From Pollutiaquabacter sp046052345 (GTDB lineage: Bacteria > Bacteroidota > Bacteroidia > AKYH767-A > 2013-40CM-41-45): DNA of 64,000 bases. The stretch spans positions 4,325 through 68,324 of the forward strand of contig JBJOMN010000054.1 of NCBI GenBank assembly GCA_046052345.1, read 5' to 3'. A program made the translations under genes and the position numbers. The notes under the pieces were generated by a model. It saw only the letters and a list, made by a program, of their open reading frames with translations. It had not been told where the DNA came from and did no database searches. Positions 16,362-24,751 of the stretch are shown here, piece after piece (positions within the stretch are counted from its first letter, which is position 1; every line of letters starts with the position of its first letter).

Positions 16362-16914
16362 CTCGGAAGTCTGAGGAATGCAGCACCTTGTCTGCCTGCT
16401 GGAGATGCCGGCGTGTATGCACTTGGAACAGCACGATGGCATCGTTCACCCGGAGGGTGATCAGCGGCGCTACCGGCGACCGAATGACCTTTTCTTCGGC
16501 TCCGGCCTCTTCGAGCTTGCGGCAAAGTTCATCCAGCCTCTCCCAGTGTGCAAGAATACGGTCCCTGATGGCTGAGGGTATGAGCTGCCGTGTAGGCAAG
16601 AACAGCCGGGGCGACTTGAAACGGCGGGTTGTTTCGGTGCCAAGTTGCAAAATCATGCTTTTACCGGTCGAGCGTGTAAAAGGCGAATGCTTTTCCCAGA
16701 AAGTGGATCGATGATCCTTTTCAAGCAGGCGCTCCAAAGCGGGGAAATAGGATTCGTCAGAAAGCAGGATGTGTTGCAGGCATTGCGCGATACTCCATGC
16801 CCCCGGTGCCGGACAACGGTTCAGCTGCGCTTCACTCAGCGCCTTGTAGGGCTCGATCCGAGGGGCGAATTCGCGGGAAAAGTTCGCGGGAGGGGCTACT
16901 TTTTCAGGTGCCAT
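16354..16914 (-). CDS. DinB-family protein (four-helix bundle, putative metal-dependent)
   Basis: This 186-residue protein shows the DinB/YfiT pattern: PAPGAWSIAQCLQHILLSDESY near residues 35-56, giving the first metal-binding His, and HTRRHLQQADKVL near the C-terminus, giving the other two. DinB-like proteins include thiol-dependent transferases and damage-inducible proteins of unknown activity. It is the last gene of the TPR-ComA-LEA operon, starting 13 bp after the LEA gene. It may modify a small thiol or electrophile, but no substrate can be assigned. Confidence 0.75.
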   Translation of the reverse strand: MAPEKVAPPANFSREFAPRIEPYKALSEAQLNRCPAPGAWSIAQCLQHILLSDESYFPALERLLEKDHRSTFWEKHSPFTRSTGKSMILQLGTETTRRFKSPRLFLPTRQLIPSAIRDRILAHWERLDELCRKLEEAGAEEKVIRSPVAPLITLRVNDAIVLFQVHTRRHLQQADKVLHSSDFREK

Positions 16915-16927
16915 CGGGAACAGCAGG

Positions 16928-17419
16928 TTAAAAGAGGGACCGCAACTGTTTGCCGTCGAATTGCTGCCGTGTATCGAAGTCGATCCGTTTGGAAAGCAGG
17001 GATTTGCTTGCTACGGACTTTCCGCGGACGCGGATCTCCAGCGGTCGTCCGCCGAAGAAGGCCTCGAGCCCCGAAGGAAGTAGTTTGAGCAGATCGGACG
17101 CAGCGACATTGAATTCGCAGCTGGCCACGGCTTCGGAGGTGGCATCCATCCGGACTGTGCCGGATTGTAACGCTTTCCCCAGCAATCGGTCATTGATGAA
17201 GACTTCGGCTTCCGTATTGCCGACACGGAAGCCGAATGTGTTCGGATTGAATAGCACGACATCAAATCGTATGTCCGCCTTTCCTTCGTTGCGGACGATC
17301 CTGAAATCGCGCAAGGATCGGAATTCGACATCCTTCACTTCCTTGCAGGAGGTAAGCGCCAAAGAAAAAAGCAGCGTGGTCGACACCGCTGCTTTCATGA
17401 AGCCCGATACGAAAGTCAT
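16928..17419 (-). CDS. LEA14-like lipoprotein
   Basis: This 163-residue protein has a lipobox LALTSC with Cys25 and then a single LEA type 2 (WHy-like) beta-sandwich, seen in VVLFNPNTFGFRVGNTEAEVFINDRLLG. Such domains occur in desiccation-related proteins and in small bacterial lipoproteins of unknown role. The ATG at 17419 overlaps the ComA stop by 4 bp, which supports this start; an internal ATG at codon 8 would also leave a functional signal sequence. It is the third gene of a four-gene operon. Confidence 0.75.
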   Translation of the reverse strand: MTFVSGFMKAAVSTTLLFSLALTSCKEVKDVEFRSLRDFRIVRNEGKADIRFDVVLFNPNTFGFRVGNTEAEVFINDRLLGKALQSGTVRMDATSEAVASCEFNVAASDLLKLLPSGLEAFFGGRPLEIRVRGKSVASKSLLSKRIDFDTRQQFDGKQLRSLF

Positions 17420-18174
17420 TTCAGATACTGGAAGAAAGTGTCGCTGCGAAGTCCGAGTCGCAAGGATTCCACGGCGATGACTTCGTTAGGGGCGATATTA
17501 CCCAGATTGACGTTGGCGCCGAGGAGCTTGATGAAATAGGTCTGTCCGCTTTTGTTCGGTGCTTCCCAGATCAGCTTTTCCGGCGGTATCTTGGCGATGA
17601 TCTTGTTGATCAATACGACGTGCGCCTTGCCGCTGGGCCTGAAGATACCTACGGTGCCGCTTTCGCGCCCCTCTGCGATGACTTTCCACGCACCGGCCTG
17701 AAGTTCGCTCTCAATGAGTTCGATCCACTTGTTCGGATGGATGATGATGCCTTCTTCTTTCGAGCCTACTTCCGTCAGAACGGTCGCATGCTTGCTCAGT
17801 TTCCGGATGTATTGCAGTTTCTCCTCGTGGTTGAGGGAGATGCTTCCGTCGGAAACCTCGGCGTAACTCAGCTTGTACTTCTCAAGCAGTCGCAGGTAAT
17901 CGTCGAACCGCTTACGGATGATGAATGCCTCCAGCAGCGTTCCTCCAAGGTAAACGGGAATGCCGGCGGAACGGTATACATCCAGCTTCTTTTCGAGGTT
18001 CGGAGTGATCATGGAACTGCCGAATCCCAGCTTTACCAGATCGACGTATGGCCCTGCCGCCTCTACCATGTCCTCGGCCTGGCGGACGCCCAGGCCTTTG
18101 TCCATCACCATGGTGACCCCGGATTGCCTGGGCTTGGCTGGTCGTGAAGGGATCTTGTCGAGTGTGAAGTTCAT
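17416..18174 (-). CDS. comA: Phosphosulfolactate synthase
   Basis: This 252-residue TIM-barrel protein matches ComA along its length: GVTMVMDKGLG at the start, DLVKLGFGSS, GIPVYLGGTLLEAF, YAEVSDGSI, LTEVGSKEEG, and the VIAEGRESGTVGI phosphate-site block. The family adds sulfite to phosphoenolpyruvate to give phosphosulfolactate. In methanogens this is the first step to coenzyme M; many bacteria carry it without the rest of that pathway, and in Bacteroidota a link to sulfonate metabolites is possible but not shown here. It overlaps the TPR gene by 4 bp at its start and the LEA gene by 4 bp at its end. No ComB or ComC lies nearby. Confidence 0.88.
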   Translation of the reverse strand: MNFTLDKIPSRPAKPRQSGVTMVMDKGLGVRQAEDMVEAAGPYVDLVKLGFGSSMITPNLEKKLDVYRSAGIPVYLGGTLLEAFIIRKRFDDYLRLLEKYKLSYAEVSDGSISLNHEEKLQYIRKLSKHATVLTEVGSKEEGIIIHPNKWIELIESELQAGAWKVIAEGRESGTVGIFRPSGKAHVVLINKIIAKIPPEKLIWEAPNKSGQTYFIKLLGANVNLGNIAPNEVIAVESLRLGLRSDTFFQYLK

Positions 18175-19586
18175 AGGCGGTTCTTGTATTGCTCGATGAT
18201 ATCGAGGATGTTGCGGTCGCTTTCAAGCGAAGGAGAATATTCGAAAAGAGTACGTACCAGCGTTGCGTCCTTGTCAAGGGCCTTCTCCAAGGTCAGATAG
18301 GATTCCCTGATCAGTCCGGTAGTATACTGGTAGAAGGCAAGCCGGTAAAGCAGCTCGGCGTCATCCGGATGGTGGACGAGGCCGGTTTCGATAAGGCGGA
18401 TGGCTTCCTCGGGTCGGTCATCTACCATCAGCAGGTGGGAATATTCAAGCCAGATTTCCTTGTTGCCGGCCTCGAGTTCTATGACTTTCTTGTATGCGGT
18501 TTCCGCGGCAGTGTAATTGTCCAGGTGGTATTCTGCATCACCGATTGCAAACCAGGCTTCCGGACTTTCAGGTTCCAGTTCGAGCGCTTTCCGGAGGTAA
18601 TGCAGCGCCTCGAACCAACGCTCCTCGTTCTGAAGCGTTATGCCGATGCCCAGCCACGCTTCGACCAGCGTATGGTCGAGTTTTGTGGCACGCTTGTAGT
18701 AGTCGCGGGCACGGTGCATGTCGTTGAGCTGTTCGTAGCACTCCCCGATGTTGTAATAGGTCAGTGCATCCGGTGCTTCGAATTCAAAGGTCTTCTTGTA
18801 GCATTCGATCGCTTCCGCGTGCCTGGAAAGGTTAGCCAGCGTAATTCCTTTGTTGAAATAGGCGGCGGCGAAGTCATCCTTGATGACCAGGCAGTAATCG
18901 TAGGCTGCGATGGCCTCTTCGAAGCGGTCCACATGGTTCAGGACGTTGCCGAGATTGTACCACGCCGAATGATTGTACGGATGAAGGTCGATAAAGCTGC
19001 GGTAGTATGCGATGCTGTCCGTGTATCGCCCTGAGTATTCGAAGCAGAAGGCCAGTTCGTACATGGCCAGTTCGTTTTCGGGATCGCTCTCCAGGCACTT
19101 CTTCAGGTTTACGATCGCCTTGTCATAGTCGCCCCACGACTCGTATACGTAGGCGAGGTTCAGGTAGAGCAGGTCCGGTTCGTCCGCCAGCGGGATCGCC
19201 TTGTTGAAGGATTCCACGGCCTCTTCGTAGCGCTGCTGGTGCGAATAGATGCTGCCACGTATCATGTAGATGTCCGCCTCGGTGGGCATCAGCAATTCCG
19301 CCTTTTCAAGGATCTCCAGTGCCTCTTCGTTCCGTTCCACCATCGATAACAGCTGCGCCTCGCGGAGCAGGAATTCTACGGATCCGGGATGTTGGGCCTG
19401 GGCATACTCGACCACCTCCAACGCCTTCACAGGGTCGTTCTTTTCGATATAATTGTCGATGATATTCAGGAAGGCATCTACATCGAAGAAATATGCATCC
19501 TTTTTACGGATCATTTCTTCGTAGCGCTGCACCGACTCCCGGGCCTCTTTGTCGTCGTCTTTCGAACCGTTGAATGCCTCTTCCAT
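18171..19586 (-). CDS. Tetratricopeptide-repeat protein
   Basis: From the ATG at 19586 this is a 471-residue cytoplasmic protein built almost entirely of TPR motifs, about twelve copies. The repeating pattern is LG...A..Y..A(I/L)...P, for example WYNLGNVLNHVDRFEEAIAA and AWLGIGITLQNEE. There is no signal peptide. ATG codons further upstream (19613, 19679) are in frame, but a TAATTTTG promoter box at 19625-19632 would lie inside the longer version, so the shorter start is preferred. It heads the operon with comA, whose start codon overlaps its stop. TPR proteins act as scaffolds; no partner is identifiable. Confidence 0.85.
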   Translation of the reverse strand: MEEAFNGSKDDDKEARESVQRYEEMIRKKDAYFFDVDAFLNIIDNYIEKNDPVKALEVVEYAQAQHPGSVEFLLREAQLLSMVERNEEALEILEKAELLMPTEADIYMIRGSIYSHQQRYEEAVESFNKAIPLADEPDLLYLNLAYVYESWGDYDKAIVNLKKCLESDPENELAMYELAFCFEYSGRYTDSIAYYRSFIDLHPYNHSAWYNLGNVLNHVDRFEEAIAAYDYCLVIKDDFAAAYFNKGITLANLSRHAEAIECYKKTFEFEAPDALTYYNIGECYEQLNDMHRARDYYKRATKLDHTLVEAWLGIGITLQNEERWFEALHYLRKALELEPESPEAWFAIGDAEYHLDNYTAAETAYKKVIELEAGNKEIWLEYSHLLMVDDRPEEAIRLIETGLVHHPDDAELLYRLAFYQYTTGLIRESYLTLEKALDKDATLVRTLFEYSPSLESDRNILDIIEQYKNRL

Positions 19587-19624
19587 CTGACGGGACCGGA
19601 AGCGTGGACGCATACCGGTTCCCT

Positions 19625-19632
19625 CAAAATTA
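19625..19632 (-). promoter_or_regulatory. -7 element for the TPR-comA operon
   Basis: The minus strand reads TAATTTTG, matching TAnnTTTG, 39 bp before the chosen ATG at 19586. No convincing -33 element is seen. Confidence 0.4.
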
Positions 19633-19669
19633 CAAAATCCGTCCCATTCCGGCATCCCCCCGGGGCTTT

Positions 19670-19678
19670 TTATCCACA
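19670..19678 (+). promoter_or_regulatory. Perfect DnaA box upstream of recF
   Basis: TTATCCACA is an exact consensus DnaA box. It lies in the divergent intergenic region between the TPR gene and recF, 70 bp before the recF start. It is a single copy, so this is not an origin. It could allow DnaA control of recF or could be chance. Confidence 0.4.
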
Positions 19679-19734
19679 TGAATGCGAATCAACCCTGTTT
19701 GCCTTGCCGGGTGCGGGATGCACAAGTTCCTTCG

Positions 19735-19742
19735 TATCTTTG
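19735..19742 (+). promoter_or_regulatory. -7 element of recF-dciA
   Basis: TATCTTTG matches TAnnTTTG and ends only 5 bp before the recF ATG at 19748, predicting a leaderless or near-leaderless message. No -33 TTG at standard spacing is seen. Confidence 0.5.
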
Positions 19743-19747
19743 AAGGG

Positions 19748-20887
19748 ATGCACTTGCAGCGGTTGACACTCTTTAATTTCAAGAATTACAATCAGGCGGA
19801 CCTGGACTTGGACGCTTCCTGCAATGCTTTTACCGGCGACAACGGGGAGGGGAAGACGAATCTTCTGGACGCCATCCACTATCTGGCTCTGTGCAAGAGT
19901 TATTTCCATCCAATCGACAGCCAGAATATCCTGCACGAGCAGGAGGCGGGAATGGTGCAGGGTGTAATTCGGAAGGACGGGAAAGAGGACACCTACTCCT
20001 GCGCCCTTCGTCGTCATCAGAAGAAGATCTTCAGGCGTAATTCAAAGGAATACGACAGGCTGACTGAACATATCGGGACCGTTCCGGTCGTCATGATAGC
20101 GCCTACCGATACCCAATTGATCACGGAGGGCAGCGAGGAGCGTCGGCGTTTCCTGGACGGCATCATTTCCCAATTCGATCGCCGTTATCTCGACGACCTG
20201 GTGAATTACAACCGTATCGTCTCCCAGCGTAACGCGCTACTCAAGCAAGCCGCCTCCTCGGGCCGAATGGACCGGGAGACCATGGAAGTCCTTGATGACC
20301 AGCTGGTACCTTATGGCGTTCGAATACACGAGGCGCGTCGTCGTTTTATCGGGGATTTCGTCCCGGTTTTCGGCGGCTTTTACTCCTTCATTTCCGCCGG
20401 AAAGGAGCCGGTCACCGTGGAATACTCCTCCCACCTTTCAGCCGGTGATTTCCGGGAAACGCTCGCACGATCCTTCGATCGGGACCGCTCGGCGACCTAT
20501 ACCACTGTCGGCATCCACAAGGATGACCTTGATTTCTTGATTGACGGACGTCCGGTCAGACGGTTCGCATCACAGGGACAACAGAAATCGTTCGTGATTT
20601 CCCTCAAGCTTGCACAGTTCGACCTGATGCGAGACCGTTCCGGCGCCAAGCCGATCCTCCTGCTGGATGACATCTTCGACAAGCTGGACGATAAACGTGT
20701 GGCCCGCCTGATGAAACTGGTGAGCGAGGATCATTTCGGACAGCTTTTCATTACCGATACGCATCCCCGGCGCATATTGGATATTTTCCAAAGTATCGGC
20801 CGCCGCATACGGTGTTTCTCCGTGTCCAACGGCAGCGTGCTTCCTGCAGAACCGTTCATTCAGGGAGAGGAGGTCCATCATGCGTAA
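19748..20887 (+). CDS. recF: DNA replication and repair protein RecF
   Basis: From the ATG at 19748 this is a 379-residue protein that opens as RecF usually does (MHLQRLTLFNFKNY). It has a Walker A GDNGEGKTN at residues 30-37, the APTD and EERRRFLDG blocks, and the ABC-type signature and Walker B region QGQQKSFVISLKLAQF...PILLLDDIFDKLD. RecF is an SMC-like ATPase that loads RecA at gaps with RecO and RecR. A longer in-frame start at 19682 lacks family support. The gene overlaps the downstream dciA-like gene by 8 bp. Confidence 0.95.
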   Translation: MHLQRLTLFNFKNYNQADLDLDASCNAFTGDNGEGKTNLLDAIHYLALCKSYFHPIDSQNILHEQEAGMVQGVIRKDGKEDTYSCALRRHQKKIFRRNSKEYDRLTEHIGTVPVVMIAPTDTQLITEGSEERRRFLDGIISQFDRRYLDDLVNYNRIVSQRNALLKQAASSGRMDRETMEVLDDQLVPYGVRIHEARRRFIGDFVPVFGGFYSFISAGKEPVTVEYSSHLSAGDFRETLARSFDRDRSATYTTVGIHKDDLDFLIDGRPVRRFASQGQQKSFVISLKLAQFDLMRDRSGAKPILLLDDIFDKLDDKRVARLMKLVSEDHFGQLFITDTHPRRILDIFQSIGRRIRCFSVSNGSVLPAEPFIQGEEVHHA

Positions 20888-21170
20888 AGCTACGGACCAG
20901 ACATTCGGGCAGGCTTTCAAGGATTGGCTGAAATCCTCGGATATGGATGAAAAATTCCGAACAACCGGTATTCTGGAAGCATGGCCGCGACTTATGGGCC
21001 CTATGATCGCCAAGCATACGGTCTCTGTGCGCATAAACAACGGCGTCCTGCATCTGGTCGTTGATTCTGCGCCCCTGCGACAGGAGCTGCTTCAGTCGCG
21101 AGAAAGCATCCTCCGCATGCTCAACGAGGAAGCGGGAGCGGAAGTGGTGAAGGAGATCGTCTTCCGCTGA
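20880..21170 (+). CDS. DciA-like (DUF721) protein
   Basis: This 96-residue protein matches the DUF721/DciA family: WPRLMGPMIAKHTVSVRINNGVLHLVVDSAPLRQEL is the typical core, and DciA helps load the replicative helicase in bacteria lacking DnaC. Its first 8 bp overlap the end of recF, so it is translated with RecF. The replicative helicase gene dnaB is elsewhere in this window. The C-terminus ends after VKEIVFR, normal for short Bacteroidota members. Confidence 0.82.
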   Translation: MRKATDQTFGQAFKDWLKSSDMDEKFRTTGILEAWPRLMGPMIAKHTVSVRINNGVLHLVVDSAPLRQELLQSRESILRMLNEEAGAEVVKEIVFR

Positions 21171-21181
21171 TGGCGATCATC

Positions 21182-21228
21182 AAAAAAAACGACGGCCGGC
21201 AAGATGTATGATCTTTTCCGGCCGTCGT
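21182..21228 (-). terminator. Rho-independent terminator of ndk
   Basis: On the minus strand ACGACGGCCGG (21228-21218) pairs perfectly with CCGGCCGTCGT (21199-21189) across an 18-nt loop and is followed by a run of Ts from 21188 to 21182. It lies 19 bp after the ndk stop. The plus strand lacks a T-tract but may use the hairpin after dciA. Confidence 0.88.
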
Positions 21229-21246
21229 GCTTCTGTACGGATGCAA

Positions 21247-21663
21247 TCAGGGACGCTCGAGCATCGAGAAGAAGAAATTGCCTTCGATGGCCGCATTCGC
21301 ATCGCTGTCGCTGCCGTGTACCGCATTCGCCTCGATGGATTTGGCGAATAGGTTACGGATCGTGCCGGGCTCGGCTTTTGCCGGGTCTGTCGCACCGATG
21401 AGCTTACGGAAAGATTCGACTGCGTTGTCTTTTTCCAGGATGGCGGCTACGATCGGTCCCGAGGACATATAGCTGACCAGGTCCTTGTAGAAGGGACGCT
21501 CCTTGTGGATGGCATAGAATTCTCCGGCCATTTCGGGAGAAAGGCGCGTGTATTTCATGGCTACGATACGGAAGCCGGCTTCATTGATCTTGGCAAGGAT
21601 CGGCCCGATGTGGTTGTTCGCCACCGCATCCGGCTTGATCATGGTAAAGGTTCTGTTGGACAT
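21247..21663 (-). CDS. ndk: Nucleoside diphosphate kinase
   Basis: This 138-residue protein is full length for the family. It opens with RTFTMIKPDAV (catalytic Lys10), has the FYKDLVSYMSSGP and GATDPAKAEPGTIR blocks, and carries the phospho-accepting His116 in NAVHGSDS. The enzyme balances nucleoside triphosphate pools through a phospho-His intermediate. It is monocistronic, with its own strong terminator. Confidence 0.97.
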   Translation of the reverse strand: MSNRTFTMIKPDAVANNHIGPILAKINEAGFRIVAMKYTRLSPEMAGEFYAIHKERPFYKDLVSYMSSGPIVAAILEKDNAVESFRKLIGATDPAKAEPGTIRNLFAKSIEANAVHGSDSDANAAIEGNFFFSMLERP

Positions 21664-21714
21664 ATTAGTTGTTTGATGGATGTTATATTAAAGGATGCTT
21701 CTACGAGACAGGGA

Positions 21715-23115
21715 TCAGAGGGATTTTATTTCAGTCACCAGTTTGGTCAGGGCGTCTTTAGCATCCCCGAACAGCATGCTTGTCTTCTGATTGTAGAAGA
21801 GTTCGTTCTCGATCCCTGCATAACCCGCATTCATGCTTCTCTTGTTGACGATGATATGGTGCGCGTTCTCGACGTCAAGGATAGGCATGCCGTAAATGGG
21901 GGAGGAGGGATCCGTCTTAGCGGCCGGATTCACCACGTCGTTCGCACCTACGACCAGTACCACGTCTGTGGAGGAGAATTCGGGATTCACTTCCTCCATC
22001 TCGGCGAGTTTACCGTAGTCGACGTTGCTCTCCGCCAGCAATACGTTCATGTGTCCGGGCATCCGACCGGCTACCGGATGGATGGCATATTTCACCTGAA
22101 CACCGCGGTCTTCCAAAAGGCTTTCCAGCTCATGGATCACGTGTTGTGCCTGTGCTACCGCCAGACCGTAGCCGGGCACGATGATGACTTTCTTGGAGTA
22201 GTTCATCAGAACGGCTGCATCTGAAATGGTGATGTCCTTGATGCTGCCTTTCACGCTGCTGCCGCTGCCTGCGGCACCGGATTCGCCGAAGGCTCCGAAG
22301 ATGACGTTGAACAAAGGCCTGTTCATCGCTTTGCACATGGCGACAGTGAGGAGCGTGCCGGCAGAGCCAACGAGGATACCGCCGGTCAGCATGACCTGAT
22401 TATCGTACAGGAATCCCCCGAAGGCGGCCGCCAATCCGGTGAAGGAGTTGAGCAGGGAAATGACCACCGGCATATCCGCGCCGCCGATGGGTACCACGAA
22501 GAGTACGCCGTACACCAGCGCAAGCGCGAATGCCGCCAGCACCCAGCCGAACGATTCCGTATGACTGGCGGTGATCATGACAGCTGCAGCCACGTTGGCC
22601 AGCAAGAGCACCGTGTTGATGATGTTGTAATTAGGCAGACGAAGCGATTTCTTCAGGGTGCCGTTCAGCTTCATGAAGGCGATGATGGAGCCGGAGAAGG
22701 AGACACTGCCGATGATCATGCCGGCCATGATGATGCCGATGCGGGCGGGATTATGGACGTTATGTTCGAACTCAAGCAGGGAAATGAGTGCCGCGCAGGC
22801 ACCGCCCATGCCGTTGAAGAGGGATACCAATTCAGGCATCGCGGTCATCTTCACCCGCTTGGCGGTCATCCAACCGACCACCGTTCCGAGTCCGAGTCCT
22901 GCGAAAATCACCGCCAGCTTCACGGTCTCGCGGGAAGTATGACCGTTAGGGTCTTCGTACAGGAAAATGGTGCCGATGATTGCGACAGTCATGCCGAAGG
23001 CAGCCACCAGGTTGCCGCGTCGTGCCGTCTGCGGTCCGCTCAGCATTTTCAGTCCGATCACGAAAGTGACGGAGCCGATCAGGTAAAGGATGTCGAGAAT
23101 ATATTTCTGGGTCAT
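21715..23115 (-). CDS. pntB: NAD(P) transhydrogenase subunit beta
   Basis: This 466-residue protein has an N-terminal membrane domain of about eight to nine helices (residues 3-260). It is followed by the NADP(H)-binding domain III, seen in VIIVPGYGLAVAQAQH, HPVAGRMPGHMNVLLAE and VVLVVGANDVVNPAA. With the two alpha subunits encoded upstream it forms a proton-translocating transhydrogenase that reduces NADP with NADH at the expense of the proton gradient. It is the last gene of the pnt operon. Confidence 0.96.
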   Translation of the reverse strand: MTQKYILDILYLIGSVTFVIGLKMLSGPQTARRGNLVAAFGMTVAIIGTIFLYEDPNGHTSRETVKLAVIFAGLGLGTVVGWMTAKRVKMTAMPELVSLFNGMGGACAALISLLEFEHNVHNPARIGIIMAGMIIGSVSFSGSIIAFMKLNGTLKKSLRLPNYNIINTVLLLANVAAAVMITASHTESFGWVLAAFALALVYGVLFVVPIGGADMPVVISLLNSFTGLAAAFGGFLYDNQVMLTGGILVGSAGTLLTVAMCKAMNRPLFNVIFGAFGESGAAGSGSSVKGSIKDITISDAAVLMNYSKKVIIVPGYGLAVAQAQHVIHELESLLEDRGVQVKYAIHPVAGRMPGHMNVLLAESNVDYGKLAEMEEVNPEFSSTDVVLVVGANDVVNPAAKTDPSSPIYGMPILDVENAHHIIVNKRSMNAGYAGIENELFYNQKTSMLFGDAKDALTKLVTEIKSL

Positions 23116-23140
23116 TGGTTGGAGTCGGTTGGGATTTTTT

Positions 23141-23461
23141 TCACTTCCTGTCGGCCGGTTTCTTCTTGAACATCTCCAGCATACGGTCTGTCACCACGAA
23201 TCCGCCGACGACGTTCAGTGTGCCGAGCACGACTGCAACGAAACCGAGCGAGAGCAGGAGGGCGTTGTCCGCCTCCGTGTTGAGCATCACGATGATGGAG
23301 CCGACGATGACTACGCCGTGAATGGCATTGGCGCCGGACATCAGCGGAGTATGCAAGACGGAAGGCACTTTCCCGATCACTTCCACGCCGACGAAGACGG
23401 ACAGGATCAGGATGTAGATCATCTCGATGTTTTCACCGATGAATGAAAGCAGGTTGGTCAT
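23141..23461 (-). CDS. pntA2: NAD(P) transhydrogenase subunit alpha, membrane part
   Basis: This 106-residue protein has three membrane helices (about 10-30, 43-62, 68-90), including the GVEVIGKVPSVLHTPLMSGANAIHG segment that is diagnostic of PntA domain II. In E. coli this segment is fused to the NAD-binding domain; here it is a separate gene, the split form found in many bacteria. It sits between pntA1 and pntB, 41 bp after the former and 25 bp before the latter. Confidence 0.95.
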   Translation of the reverse strand: MTNLLSFIGENIEMIYILILSVFVGVEVIGKVPSVLHTPLMSGANAIHGVVIVGSIIVMLNTEADNALLLSLGFVAVVLGTLNVVGGFVVTDRMLEMFKKKPADRK

Positions 23462-23502
23462 TGTGTTTTTTTATGGACCGGCGAGCCGGTGTAGGGGTTG
23501 AT

Positions 23503-24633
23503 TCAGGCATTTACGGGCTTCATCACACTCGGATGGACCGGACGTCCTTCGTGGACGATAAGAGAGCCCTTCGTGATCTCTTCGTCCATTTCCCACTTGA
23601 ATCCGTCCTTGGAGGAAAGATGGGTAAGAAGCGTGGCGATATTACGTGCATAAAGGTCACTGGCGTTCAGCGGCAGCAGGGAAGGGAGGTTGGATTCGCC
23701 GATGATGGTTACACCGTTTTTTACGACCGTCTTGTTCAGCTCGCTCATGGTGCAGTTGCCGCCTTGTTCCACGGCCATGTCCACGATGACGCTGCCGAGA
23801 CGCATGCTTTTAACCATCTCGTCGGTGACTAGTACCGGAGCCTTCTTGCCGGGGATCAGCGCAGTGGTGATAACGAGGTCGGCTTCGGAGATATGCTTGG
23901 CGATGAGCGCCTGTTGTTTCTTCAGGAATTCCTCGGAAACACCTTTCACATATCCTCCTTCGACTTTGATGGATGCGTCTCCTTGCACTTCAATGAATTT
24001 TCCGCCCAGCGATTCCACCTGTTCCTTGGTTTCGGGCCGGATGTCGCTCACTTCCACGACAGCGCCGAGACGTTTCGCTGTAGCGATCGCCTGCAGTCCG
24101 GCAACGCCTGCCCCCATGATGACGACCTTGGAGGGCTTGATGGTGCCTGCTGCAGTCATCAGTAACGGGAAGATCTTACCGAGAGCTGCCGCTCCGAGAA
24201 TGACTGCCTTGTATCCGGCCAGATTGGCCTGGGAGCTGAGGGCGTCCATCTTCTGGGCACGGGAAATGCGCGGAACAGCATCCATCGAGAAGGCGGTGAT
24301 TTCCTGACGCTGACAGGCTTCCACCAGCACAGGATTGGTGGCGGCATACAGGAAGGAGATCAGCACAGTGCCTTTTTTCATCCTGGAGACTTCCTGTTCG
24401 GAAGGAGCATTCACTTTGAGTACGATGTCCGCACCGGAAAGCAGCGTACCTGCATCTTCCACGAGGACGGCCCCGGCCTTCGTATACTGTTCGTCTGAAC
24501 AGTAGGCTGCAAGACCGGCTTCCTTCTCGACATGGACGGTATAGCCGGCTTTTACCAGCTGTTGGACGACTTCCGGGGTCAGTGCCACACGGCGCTCGCC
24601 CGGTTTGGTTTCTTTTGGAACTGCAACAATCAC
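23503..24633 (-). CDS. pntA1: NAD(P) transhydrogenase subunit alpha, NAD-binding part
   Basis: This 376-residue soluble protein matches PntA domain I: IVAVPKETKPGERRVALTPE at the N-terminus, SAQKMDALSSQANLAGYKAV, and the NAD-binding VVIMGAGVAGLQAIATAKRLGA. The start codon is GTG (24631-24633), fixed by the conserved N-terminus. It leads the three-gene operon. A consensus -7 box lies 33 bp upstream. Confidence 0.96.
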   Translation of the reverse strand: MIVAVPKETKPGERRVALTPEVVQQLVKAGYTVHVEKEAGLAAYCSDEQYTKAGAVLVEDAGTLLSGADIVLKVNAPSEQEVSRMKKGTVLISFLYAATNPVLVEACQRQEITAFSMDAVPRISRAQKMDALSSQANLAGYKAVILGAAALGKIFPLLMTAAGTIKPSKVVIMGAGVAGLQAIATAKRLGAVVEVSDIRPETKEQVESLGGKFIEVQGDASIKVEGGYVKGVSEEFLKKQQALIAKHISEADLVITTALIPGKKAPVLVTDEMVKSMRLGSVIVDMAVEQGGNCTMSELNKTVVKNGVTIIGESNLPSLLPLNASDLYARNIATLLTHLSSKDGFKWEMDEEITKGSLIVHEGRPVHPSVMKPVNA

Positions 24634-24666
24634 GATCCGAGGATTTTAGCCGTTAAAAACGGAGCG

Positions 24667-24674
24667 CAAAGATA
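24667..24674 (-). promoter_or_regulatory. -7 element of the pnt operon
   Basis: The minus strand reads TATCTTTG (TAnnTTTG consensus) 33 bp before the GTG start of pntA1. No TTG at the expected -33 position is visible. Confidence 0.5.
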
Positions 24675-24737
24675 TCAATTCGCAGGATATTGTGAAAAAA
24701 CTGCCATTCAGGTTCCAAGCCCGCGTGCCATTTTGGG

Positions 24738-24745
24738 TATATTTG
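24738..24745 (+). promoter_or_regulatory. -7 element of the small unknown gene/MBL operon
   Basis: TATATTTG matches the consensus and ends 6 bp before the ATG at 24752, predicting a near-leaderless message. It is divergent from the pnt promoter. Confidence 0.5.
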
Positions 24746-24751
24746 CAACAT

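Noticed and set aside
18189..19034. A 281-codon plus-strand frame opposite the TPR gene
   Set aside because: It is the mirror of repetitive TPR coding sequence; periodic codon use alone explains it.
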